Assembly (NCBI RefSeq): GCF_025751495.1
Contig: NZ_JAOWKZ010000002.1
Coordinates: 850,001 to 914,000, forward strand
Direction: 5' to 3'
DNA from: Albidovulum litorale
GTDB taxonomy: Bacteria > Pseudomonadota > Alphaproteobacteria > Rhodobacterales > Rhodobacteraceae
Length of the DNA: 64,000 nucleotides
Every line of letters starts with the position of its first letter. Position 1 is the first letter of the stretch. Made by a program: the position numbers and the translations under genes. The notes beneath the pieces are model-generated. The model made no database searches and was not told where the DNA came from. It saw nothing but the letters and a program-made list of their open reading frames with translations. Of this stretch, positions 37,387 to 44,569 are shown one piece after another.

Positions 37387-38196
37387 ATGTCGTCGAACGA
37401 AACCTCTGACTTTGCCACATCGGTTGCGGCGAACGTGCCCTTTCTGCGGCGCTATGCGCGGGCGCTTACGGGAAGTCAGGAAAGCGGCGATCGGTTTGCT
37501 GCTGCCACTCTGGAGGCAATCCTGCTTGACGACACTCCCGCAAAGGGCAGGCAGAATGCCAAGATCGGCCTCTTCCGTGCCTTCCATCTTGTCTGGTCAA
37601 GCGCAGGGGCACCGGTGGGCGAGGCAGATACGCGTTTATCGGCCCGCGCGCAGGACCATATGGCGGGACTGACCGAGAATACGCGCGAGGCATTGCTGTT
37701 GCACGCTATCGAAGGTTTCACTACCGGTGAAATCGGCCAGATCATGGACATCAGTTCTGATGAGGCCGCCGAGCTGATTGATATCGCGCGCCGCGAAATG
37801 GAAAGCGCCATTGCCGGCAAGGTCATGGTGATCGAGGATGAAGCCATCATCGCCATGGACATCGTATCGATCGTGCAGGATGTCGGTCATTCTGTCACCG
37901 GGATTGCGCGGACCCGTACCGAAGCGGTGAAACTTGCGTCGTCGAACCGGCCGGATCTCATCCTTGCCGATATCCAGCTTGCAGACAACTCGTCGGGCAT
38001 CGACGCGGTCAATGACATCCTCGCGCAGTTCGACGATATCCCGGTGATCTTCATTACGGCCTTCCCGGAACGGCTGCTGACCGGTGCCCGTCCTGAACCG
38101 GCATTCCTGATCACCAAGCCTTTTTCGGAAGAGCAGGTACGTTCGGCCGTCAGCCAGGCTATGTTCTTTTCTTCCACGGAAACGCTCGCGGCGTGA
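37387..38196 (+). CDS. phyR: PhyR response regulator (sigma-mimic anti-anti-sigma factor)
   Basis: A 269-aa protein: a sigma-like domain without DNA-binding capacity (residues 1-130, with TENTREALLLHAIEGFTTGE) and a receiver domain (about 143-262) with phospho-acceptor Asp195 in LILADIQLAD and the conserved lysine in ITKPFSEEQV. Phosphorylated PhyR captures NepR and frees EcfG. Start at 37387 has gggagaaaa upstream; the longer open frame crosses the promoter. Confidence 0.95.
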   Translation: MSSNETSDFATSVAANVPFLRRYARALTGSQESGDRFAAATLEAILLDDTPAKGRQNAKIGLFRAFHLVWSSAGAPVGEADTRLSARAQDHMAGLTENTREALLLHAIEGFTTGEIGQIMDISSDEAAELIDIARREMESAIAGKVMVIEDEAIIAMDIVSIVQDVGHSVTGIARTRTEAVKLASSNRPDLILADIQLADNSSGIDAVNDILAQFDDIPVIFITAFPERLLTGARPEPAFLITKPFSEEQVRSAVSQAMFFSSTETLAA

Positions 38197-38215
38197 GAGA
38201 CGGGGCATAATACAA

Positions 38216-38245
38216 GCGACCGGGATTGCCCGGCCGCTTTTTGCT
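38216..38245 (+). terminator. Terminator between phyR and dps
   Basis: A stem of gcgaccggg and cccggccgc (one A/C mismatch) with an attg loop, followed by five T residues. It ends phyR and may also serve the convergent dps gene. Confidence 0.7.
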
Positions 38246-38251
38246 TCTTGC

Positions 38252-38746
38252 CTATTTCGAAGTCGCCCGCAGCATCCAGGCGGCTTGTTCATGGAAGGCC
38301 GACCGCGCTGTGATCAGATCGGCCGTGACCGGATCTTCATGCTCGTCGGCGAGTTTGATAACGCTGTGCATCCGCTTCGCGACCTTTTCGTGATCGGCCG
38401 CAAGGTCCTCAATCATCGCCAGCGCCGATGGCATCCGGTCAGCATCCTTAACGACTGAGGCTTCGATCACGTCGCTCAGACGCGCCGGTGCGAGCTGCCC
38501 CAACGCGCGTATGCGTTCGGCAATCTCGTCTGCGGCAGCAAACATGTTTTCGTATTGCGCCTCAGTAGGCTTGTGGATCGGATAGAATAGCGGCCCCTCG
38601 ACATTCCAGTGATAGGCATGGGTCTTGAAGACCAGCCGGTAGGTGTCGGCAAGTTTTTCGGCCAGCGCCTTGGCGACCGGTTTGACTTTCTGCACACCGG
38701 TTTTGACGGCTTCAGGGGCAGGCACAACATTCAGCGCGTCAGTCAT
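38252..38746 (-). CDS. dps: Dps family DNA-protecting ferritin-like protein
   Basis: A 164-aa protein. YRLVFKTHAYHWNVEGPLFY (about 36-55) holds the ferroxidase histidine/tryptophan segment, and YENMFAAADEIAERIRALG carries the partner acidic residues at the dimer interface. The protein stores iron, detoxifies peroxide and binds DNA in starved or stressed cells. Start at 38746 (MTDALNVV). A perfect EcfG promoter lies 86 nt upstream; an alternative ATG at 38773 is possible. Confidence 0.9.
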   Translation of the reverse strand: MTDALNVVPAPEAVKTGVQKVKPVAKALAEKLADTYRLVFKTHAYHWNVEGPLFYPIHKPTEAQYENMFAAADEIAERIRALGQLAPARLSDVIEASVVKDADRMPSALAMIEDLAADHEKVAKRMHSVIKLADEHEDPVTADLITARSAFHEQAAWMLRATSK

Positions 38747-38831
38747 AGGACTTCCTTTCGTCTGGGCGCCCATCGGGCGCGCGGTTTCATGAAATCGTCA
38801 GATGCCAATCACGCATCCGCATCCTGGACAG

Positions 38832-38856
38832 AACGTCCCATCGCCAGCAGAGTTCC
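38832..38856 (-). promoter_or_regulatory. EcfG promoter for dps
   Basis: Minus-strand GGAAC (38852-38856) - 16 nt - CGTT (38832-38835), perfect consensus. It lies just past the stop of the preceding minus-strand gene. Confidence 0.8.
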
Positions 38857-39237
38857 CTAGCCGCGGCCGGCAATGATCAGCGAAAGTACGCTTTGCGATG
38901 AGAATGGCCGTTGCAATGTCGGCCATCGCCGTGCGGATCGCTCGTCGTCCCATTCATCTTCCGCATCATCCCCGAACAATACCAGGCGCCCTCCCCGAGA
39001 CTGTACTAGGTGATCCATCCGCTCCGCCGCGACATAGCCAGGCCCAGCCTCCAGGAACACGGCGGCGAGACGGTCCTGGGCCCGTATCTTCACGATGGCC
39101 GCATCACAGCATGTCGCGGTTAGGACGAGCGCTGACGGATCGAAATCCCGCACCGTATCTTCAAGGTCCTTCAGAACGACAAAATCGCGCACCGCGATCA
39201 CATAGACATCGGTGCGACCGGAGTTTTGGTTTTGCAT
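38857..39237 (-). CDS. Receiver-like protein lacking the phosphorylation site
   Basis: A 126-aa single-domain protein with an alternating alpha/beta pattern like a response-regulator receiver. At the position of the acceptor aspartate the strand reads AAVFLEAGPG (glutamate instead of aspartate), and where receivers have KPF it reads QRPFSS (arginine instead of lysine). It would therefore not be phosphorylated normally. It lies upstream of dps on the same strand and divergent from a Crp/Fnr regulator. Start at 39237 (MQNQNSGRTD). The receiver assignment is by pattern only. Confidence 0.55.
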   Translation of the reverse strand: MQNQNSGRTDVYVIAVRDFVVLKDLEDTVRDFDPSALVLTATCCDAAIVKIRAQDRLAAVFLEAGPGYVAAERMDHLVQSRGGRLVLFGDDAEDEWDDERSARRWPTLQRPFSSQSVLSLIIAGRG

Positions 39238-39318
39238 CGGCACCCCCCGAAGGGGCAAAGATGGAACCATTTCCCGGCTGCCGCATTTAACTGTGACATA
39301 TCACCAGAGGTTTTCTTC

Positions 39319-40050
39319 ATGCCCGGCACCGCCTGCAAGAACTGCCCATTGCGCAAACGCAACCTGTTTACCCCGTTTACCGACGAAGAATTGGCCTTCA
39401 TGCATTCGTTCAAGACAGGGGAGCTTAACGTCGATCCCGGCACGACGATCCTGATGGAAGGATCCAACAGCCCGCAGCTTTACACCGTGCTTGAAGGAAT
39501 GGGCACCCGGTACAAAACACTGGAGAACGGCAAGAGGCAGGTGATCAATTTCCTTTTCCCAGGGGATTTCACCGGCCTTCAGGCCGGCATCATGGGGGAA
39601 ATGCAACATTCGGTCGAGGCAACGACTCATATGACGCTCTGCGCCTTTCGCCGGAACGACCTCTGGCAACTCTTTCGCCAGCATCCTGAACGGGCCTATG
39701 ACCTGACGTGGATTGCCGCGGTGGAAGAGCACTTCCTGGGCGAAACCATCGCCTCGCTTGGCCAGCGGGACGCAACCCAGCGGATCGCCTGGGCGCTTGT
39801 GCGCATCTTTGAACGGCTAAGGGCTGCAGGATTGGGAAGGGATGGGGATGTTCCGTTGCCGTTCCGACAGCAGGACCTCGCGGATGCACTGGGCTTATCT
39901 CTTGTTCACACGAATAAAACTCTCAAGGCGCTTCGATCCATGGGGCTCGCACATTGGAACGACGGCAGCTTGAAACTTAAGAAAATCAGCGCGTTGGCGG
40001 ACCTCGCGATGATCGACCTTGAACGCCCGCAGCAACGGCCCTTGATGTGA
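39319..40050 (+). CDS. Crp/Fnr family transcriptional regulator
   Basis: A 243-aa regulator: a cyclic-nucleotide-binding-like domain (about 20-140, VDPGTTILMEGSNSPQLYTV, FLFPGDFTGLQAGI) and a C-terminal winged HTH (about 165-235, QQDLADALGLSLVHTNKTLK). The N-terminal CKNCPLR has only two cysteines, so an FNR-type Fe-S cluster is not complete. A symmetric TGTGA-N4-TCAC element at 39294-39306 lies just upstream and could be its operator. It is transcribed away from the receiver-like gene. Confidence 0.85.
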   Translation: MPGTACKNCPLRKRNLFTPFTDEELAFMHSFKTGELNVDPGTTILMEGSNSPQLYTVLEGMGTRYKTLENGKRQVINFLFPGDFTGLQAGIMGEMQHSVEATTHMTLCAFRRNDLWQLFRQHPERAYDLTWIAAVEEHFLGETIASLGQRDATQRIAWALVRIFERLRAAGLGRDGDVPLPFRQQDLADALGLSLVHTNKTLKALRSMGLAHWNDGSLKLKKISALADLAMIDLERPQQRPLM

Positions 40051-40249
40051 AATCATCAGCCGACAAAAGAACGACGTGAGCCGTGCAAGTGGAGCAGTCG
40101 TACATTCAGCGGACGCCAAAGCCTCTTATTCGCCCGTTTAATTGTGGTCACCTGGGCCGTAATGGTCCGGACGCGGCAAATGACTGGTTCAGGGAAGCTG
40201 CAATGCGGCGCGCGACGGCATGATGAAGGACTGGTGCAAGAGCGCGCAA

Positions 40250-40391
40250 AGGCCCATACGGGAGGTGATGCTGACGGAGAACCCCTTGTCCTGCGCGTCC
40301 CAGACGCACTGGTCCTTCAGGCCGGTTTTAGGCGGTCAATGGCACCCTTCGTGAGTTTCATGGGCCGGTGCAGGTGGGTCGGTGTAGGCAT
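40250..40391 (-). pseudogene. Broken tyrosine integrase start (DUF4102-type N-terminus)
   Basis: On the minus strand, an ATG at 40391 (or 40361) opens into MKLTKGAIDRLKPA, then hits a TGA. Shifting frame continues with LKDQCVWDAQDKGFSVSIT and SRMG. These two pieces match, in order, the arm-type DNA-binding N-terminus of P4-like integrases (K-T-x-x-x-I-D-x-L-x-P, then D-x-x-L-x-G-F-x-V-x-V-T-x-x-G). The catalytic part is gone. It lies about 150 nt from a tRNA-Pro 3' half. Confidence 0.65.
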
Positions 40392-40544
40392 ATCATTTGG
40401 CCCTTCAGTAAGCAGATAAATCGCCGGTACCGTAAAGCGCTGCCAAATCACGCATGGCACTATCAGTAAGGCAAACAACTGATTTCTATTGATAATACAG
40501 AAATTTCAAGCACAAGTAAGGACTGCAAAGCAGGCAGGCCTTGC

Positions 40545-40589
40545 TTCGGGACCAGGGGGGCGGAGGTTCGAATCCTCTCGCTCCGGCCA
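40545..40589 (+). other. 3' half of tRNA-Pro(CGG): attachment-site scar
   Basis: The 45 nt run from the anticodon loop (TTCGGGA, anticodon CGG) through ccagg, the T arm ggaggttcgaatcctct and the acceptor 3' strand cgctccg to an encoded CCA. No D arm or 5' acceptor strand exists upstream, so this is not a full tRNA gene. Integrases commonly recombine between the anticodon loop and the 3' end of tRNA genes, leaving such a duplicate at one end of the element. The rest of 40051-40704 contains only the integrase remnant. Confidence 0.72.
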
Positions 40590-40704
40590 ATTTCCCGCAA
40601 TAGCGATATTCACGACGACGGAGCGGCCCTTGCCGCCGTTCAGGCTCCGGCCTTGCCACCCTGCCCGCCTTGCTGTCACATAGGTTGAAACGGCGGGAGG
40701 GTGT

Positions 40705-42039
40705 ATGGACGGCGAACTTGACACGATCGTCACCGGGCTCGACGAGCTCTGGACCGCGGTCAAGCTGAACCTGCGGCTGATGTCGCTGCCGAACCAGCTT
40801 GGCCAACTGGCCGCCATACTGGTGTGTTTCCTTCTTGCATGGCTTCTGGCCCGCCGCTTCGGGCCGAAATTCGACGACTGGATCCGGGGGCTGGAGGGGC
40901 GGCCGAAATGGCAGTTGCGTTGGCTGATCGCTCTGCGCAACCGCACGCAGCTTGCCTTCTTCGCGATCCTCGCTTGGCTCGCCTCCAGCGGATTTGCCTA
41001 TGTCTACAACTTCCCGTCGCGCCGGTATCTGGTGACGCTCGCGGCTACGATCGCAACCGCCTGGTTCTTCATCCGCATCGCCGCGCAGGTGGTTAAGAAC
41101 AGGTTCCTGAGACGCATCGTGATCTGGGGCCTGACGGTCTATGCCACGCTCTACTATGTCGGCCTTCTGGACGAGGCGACGCGCTTTCTTGATGGGTTGG
41201 CGATCGAGTTCGGTGACTTCCGCCTGACACTGCTGGCGATACTCAAGGCGGTGCTCGTTACCGGGCTTCTGTTCTTCGGGGCGCGGCTGATCGCCGGCAC
41301 CGCCGCAAAGCGGATCAGCAGGAACGAAGATATCAGCCCCTCGATGCGGGTCCTGACGGTGAAGTTCCTTCAGGTCGCGCTGTATTCGGCGGCCTTCTTC
41401 ATCGGCCTGAAAGCGGTTGGTTTCGATCTGACCGGCCTTGCAGTCCTCTCGGGTGCCATCGGTGTCGGCCTTGGCTTCGGCCTGCAGAAGGTGGTCTCCA
41501 ACCTTGTCTCGGGCGTCATTATCCTTCTCGATAAGTCGGTGAAACCCGGCGATGTGATCTCGCTCGGCGATACGTTCGGCTGGATCGAGTCGCTCGGCGC
41601 GCGCTATGTCAGCGTCGTCACGCGGGACGGCAAGGAATACCTGATCCCGAACGAAGACCTGATCACCGGGCAGGTGGTGAACTGGTCGCATTCCAACCAG
41701 TTCGTTCGGCTCGACATCTTCTTCGGCACCGCCTATTCCGACGATCCGCACAAGGTCCGCAAGATCGCCATCGAAGCGGCGCAGAGCGTGCAGCGGGTTC
41801 TGAGTTTCAAGCCGCCGGTCTGCCACATCACTGGGTTCGGTGACAGTTCGGTCGACTATATCCTGCGCTTCTGGATCACCGATCCGACCGACGGGCTGAC
41901 CAATATCCGTGGCAATGTCTACCTTGCGCTCTGGGACGCGTTTCAGGAACACGGCATCTCGATCCCGTTCCCGCAGCGCGAAGTCAAGGTGCTGGGCGGC
42001 ACGATGCCATCGCCGGCAACCGGGGCTGGCAAGGACTGA
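40705..42039 (+). CDS. MscS-family mechanosensitive channel
   Basis: A 444-aa membrane protein with several N-terminal helices and the MscS core: the pore-lining helix region LSGAIGVGLGFGLQKVVSNL (about 250-270) followed by SGVIILLDKSVKPGDVISLG and the beta domain (GARYVSVVTRDGKEYLIPNE). It should release solutes on hypo-osmotic shock. It is the first intact gene right of the tRNA-Pro scar. Start ATG at 40705. Confidence 0.9.
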   Translation: MDGELDTIVTGLDELWTAVKLNLRLMSLPNQLGQLAAILVCFLLAWLLARRFGPKFDDWIRGLEGRPKWQLRWLIALRNRTQLAFFAILAWLASSGFAYVYNFPSRRYLVTLAATIATAWFFIRIAAQVVKNRFLRRIVIWGLTVYATLYYVGLLDEATRFLDGLAIEFGDFRLTLLAILKAVLVTGLLFFGARLIAGTAAKRISRNEDISPSMRVLTVKFLQVALYSAAFFIGLKAVGFDLTGLAVLSGAIGVGLGFGLQKVVSNLVSGVIILLDKSVKPGDVISLGDTFGWIESLGARYVSVVTRDGKEYLIPNEDLITGQVVNWSHSNQFVRLDIFFGTAYSDDPHKVRKIAIEAAQSVQRVLSFKPPVCHITGFGDSSVDYILRFWITDPTDGLTNIRGNVYLALWDAFQEHGISIPFPQREVKVLGGTMPSPATGAGKD

Positions 42040-42142
42040 CCGCCGCCTGAAACCCGCCACATTGAGATTTTACAATTGCGGTGTTACTTTAGATCCATGC
42101 CCTGCGCCGGGGCCCGGGATCGGCGCGCAACCCAGGAGGACA

Positions 42143-42202
42143 ATGTCCTGTTTCAGACTGCAAAGGCGGCGCGTTCCAATGCCGCAGGGCCGGTGCCGAT
42201 GA
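42143..42202 (+). CDS. Possible 19-codon upstream ORF coupled to rsfS
   Basis: A strong Shine-Dalgarno (aggagga at 42134-42140) is followed by ATG at 42143 and a 19-residue arginine-rich reading frame whose TGA (42200-42202) overlaps the proposed rsfS ATG (42199-42201) as ATGA. It may be a leader peptide for translational coupling; alternatively this Shine-Dalgarno serves a non-ATG start of rsfS. Confidence 0.3.
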   Translation: MSCFRLQRRRVPMPQGRCR

Positions 42203-42567
42203 CGGCGACGCCCGTTGAGGTCCAGAGCGACGAATTGCTCGCTCGGATTCTTTCTTCTCTCGACGACGACAAGGCCGAGGACGTGGTGGTCATTGACCTT
42301 CGCGGCCGCTCTTCCGTTGCCGATCACATGGTCATCTGTTCGGGCCGCTCCTCGCGTCAGGTTGGCGCCATCGCTGAAAAGCTGGTGGACCGGCTGAAGC
42401 AGGAATACGGACGGACCTGCAAGATCGAAGGCAAGGAGCAGGGCGACTGGGTTCTGATCGACGCGACCGACGTTGTCGTCCACGTCTTCCGCCCCGAAGT
42501 GCGCGAGTTCTACCAGCTTGAAAAGATGTGGATGCCCGCCAGCGGGGCCGAAGCCCGCAAGGTCTGA
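42199..42567 (+). CDS. rsfS: Ribosomal silencing factor RsfS
   Basis: A 122-aa protein that binds uL14 on the large subunit and blocks subunit joining when nutrients are low. KAEDVVVIDLRGRSSVADHM, SGRSSRQVGAIAEKLVDRLK and DWVLIDATDVVVHVF are the family core. Start chosen at 42199 (MTATPVEV) from the usual family length; the frame is open upstream to ATGs at 42097 and 42076. Its stop overlaps rlmH (TGATG). Confidence 0.9.
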   Translation: MTATPVEVQSDELLARILSSLDDDKAEDVVVIDLRGRSSVADHMVICSGRSSRQVGAIAEKLVDRLKQEYGRTCKIEGKEQGDWVLIDATDVVVHVFRPEVREFYQLEKMWMPASGAEARKV

Positions 42568-43037
42568 TGCGGGTCCATATCTGTGCGGTGGGCCGGCTCA
42601 GGGCCGGGCCCGAGCGCGCGCTGATCGACGATTACCTGACACGGTTTGACCGGACGGGCCGGGCCCTTGGCCTCGGCCCGGTTTCCGTTCATGAGGTCGA
42701 GGACAAGAAGGGCGGCGGGATGGAGGCCGAGGCGCCGCTCCTGATGCGCGCGGCCCCTTCGGGTGCGCTTCTCGTCGCGATGGACGAGCGCGGGAAGATG
42801 CTTTCCTCACCCGACTTCGCCGCGATGCTCGCCCGCTGGCGCGATGCGGGTCGTCAGGATGTGGCCTTTGTCATCGGCGGGGCAGACGGGATCGCGCCGG
42901 GACTGCGCGCCGAGGCAGAGCAGGCGATATCCTTCGGTCCGATGGTCTGGCCGCATATGCTGGTGCGCGTGATGCTTTCAGAACAGCTCTACAGGGCCGC
43001 ATCGATCCTTGCCGGGGCACCCTATCATCGAGTGTGA
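42567..43037 (+). CDS. rlmH: 23S rRNA pseudouridine(1915) N3-methyltransferase RlmH
   Basis: A 156-aa SPOUT methyltransferase. LLVAMDERGKMLSSPDFAAM and the knot region FVIGGADGIAPGLRAEAEQA with MVWPHMLVRVMLSEQLYRA at the end are diagnostic. It starts in overlap with the rsfS stop, the conserved alphaproteobacterial pair. A second, diverged copy of its last ~28 codons lies at 43738-43822. Confidence 0.95.
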   Translation: MRVHICAVGRLRAGPERALIDDYLTRFDRTGRALGLGPVSVHEVEDKKGGGMEAEAPLLMRAAPSGALLVAMDERGKMLSSPDFAAMLARWRDAGRQDVAFVIGGADGIAPGLRAEAEQAISFGPMVWPHMLVRVMLSEQLYRAASILAGAPYHRV

Positions 43038-43107
43038 TACAAGGCCCGGAATATTGCAGAGCGTCAGATTGGCCCGCACGCGCACCGGCCAAGGGAGATC
43101 ATGAGCC

Positions 43108-43707
43108 ATGAAAACCGCCGAGTTCTGGGTTTCCATCGGGAGCACCTACAGCTTCCTTACCGTGTCGCGCCTGCCTGAAATCGAGAGAAGGACGGGGCTG
43201 TCTTTCGATTGGCGCCCCTTCAGCGTTCGGGCGATCATGATCGAAATGGACAACATTCCCTTCGCAAACAAACCGGTCAAGGCGCGCTATATGTGGCGCG
43301 ACATCGAGAGACGGGCCGGGAAATACGGCCTCGCGCCACGTCTGCCCGCGCCGTATCCGCTGAAAGAATTCGACCTCGCCAACCGAATCGCAGTCCTGGC
43401 GCGGCAGGAGGGTTGGTGCCGCGATTATATATGCGCAACCTACGACCGTTGGTTCAACGAAGGCGAAGCGGCTGGCAGCGAACCCAATCTAGCGGCGTCG
43501 CTGGCGTCCATCGGACAGGATATGGAACGGGTCGTCGCGCTCGCGCAGTCGGATGAGATCGGTGCCGCTTACCTTGCCGCCACTGACGATGCGCGCGCAC
43601 GCGGCGTTTTCGGTGCGCCGAGTTTCGTCGTCGATGGCGAACTTTTCTGGGGCGATGACCGGCTGGAGGATGCGATTAGCTGGGTCAAGGCAGGGCGTGT
43701 TGCATGA
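43108..43707 (+). CDS. DsbA-like 2-hydroxychromene-2-carboxylate isomerase family protein
   Basis: A 199-aa thioredoxin-fold protein of the HCCA isomerase/GST-kappa type: EFWVSIGSTYSFLTVSRLPE at the start, where a serine takes the place of the DsbA CxxC cysteine, an all-helical insert (about 60-150), and GVFGAPSFVVDGELFWGDDR near the end. Family members are glutathione-dependent isomerases of aromatic degradation; the actual substrate is unknown. It is inserted between rlmH and a partial repeat of rlmH, so it was probably acquired at this site. Confidence 0.8.
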   Translation: MKTAEFWVSIGSTYSFLTVSRLPEIERRTGLSFDWRPFSVRAIMIEMDNIPFANKPVKARYMWRDIERRAGKYGLAPRLPAPYPLKEFDLANRIAVLARQEGWCRDYICATYDRWFNEGEAAGSEPNLAASLASIGQDMERVVALAQSDEIGAAYLAATDDARARGVFGAPSFVVDGELFWGDDRLEDAISWVKAGRVA

Positions 43708-43737
43708 TCCAACGGCTATGAACGCTTCCAACGACTT

Positions 43738-43822
43738 GCCGCATATGCTTTGGGTAATGCTTTCAGAACAGCTCTACCGCGCCACGTCGATCCTTGCCGG
43801 GGCAGAGTATCGCCGGGTCTGA
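43738..43822 (+). pseudogene. Duplicated 3' end of rlmH
   Basis: The sequence encodes PHMLWVMLSEQLYRATSILA then GAEYRRV and a stop, against PHMLVRVMLSEQLYRAASIL and GAPYHRV at the end of rlmH (42952-43037). It is one codon shorter and differs by scattered substitutions, so it is not a recent tandem copy from the same gene. It has no start of its own. Confidence 0.8.
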
Positions 43823-43823
43823 A

Positions 43824-44435
43824 TTATCGCGTCGCAATCGCCGTCGCCGCACCTGCCATGACGCTCGCACTGACGCGGTTGGCAAGCCGAACCGCAGGCG
43901 GGCTTTTCAGAAGGAGTCGCGCGCGTGCCGCCAGCAGCACCCAAGCGAGGTCGACCGCGATCAGGACGGCGAACATCGTCGCGGTCAGTTCCGCCCAGCC
44001 GATCACCGACACCGCCTTCAGATCGACGATGGCCGGCAGCAGGGCAAGGTAGAACACCATGATCTTCGGATTGCCGAGCGTCACCGCTAGGCCTGCAGCG
44101 AACATCTTGGCGCCTGACCCGCGTGGCGGAAGCGCATCGGCGGCCAAGGCGACCGGGGCATGCCACATCTTCCACGCGAGGAAGAGCAGATATCCCACGC
44201 CCACCCATTTCAGCACGATGAAGGCCGCGTGGAAGGTCAGCGCAAGCGAGGCCAGACCCCAGACCGCGAGCGACAGCCAGACCGCCTCGCCCAGCCACAT
44301 CGCCGCGAGGAAGGGCAGGACATCGCGCGGCCCGCGCGCGATCACCCGGGCGACAAGCGCCGCGATGCTCGGGCCGGGGGAGCCGGCCGCAACGATGAGC
44401 GCGCCGGCAAAGATGGCAAGGGCCGTGATATCCAT
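43824..44435 (-). CDS. LysE family amino-acid exporter
   Basis: A 203-aa protein with about six membrane helices. The N-terminal SPGPSIAALVARVIARGPRD is the LysE/RhtB signature (S-P-G-P) and GLAVTLGNPKIMVFYLALLP the second conserved loop. It probably exports an amino acid or a similar compound. Start at 44435 (MDITALAIF). It converges on the rlmH fragment with a 1-nt gap. Confidence 0.87.
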   Translation of the reverse strand: MDITALAIFAGALIVAAGSPGPSIAALVARVIARGPRDVLPFLAAMWLGEAVWLSLAVWGLASLALTFHAAFIVLKWVGVGYLLFLAWKMWHAPVALAADALPPRGSGAKMFAAGLAVTLGNPKIMVFYLALLPAIVDLKAVSVIGWAELTATMFAVLIAVDLAWVLLAARARLLLKSPPAVRLANRVSASVMAGAATAIATR

Positions 44436-44569
44436 GTGATCCTCGGGGCAGCTATGGCCGCGCATCGTCGCTCATCTCACCCGGCAAGGCAATGCCGCCG
44501 CGGCGGGAGCCGGTTGCTCCTTTCGGGCCATCAGCGTAGAACCGCGCTGAACCGAACTGGGGCCGTGCC

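Noticed and set aside
40486-42060. Long 524-codon minus-strand frame opposite the MscS gene
   Set aside because: It is antisense to a clearly recognised MscS channel, and its end (EPPPPWSR) is the tRNA reverse-complement artefact. The long frame results from high-GC third positions.
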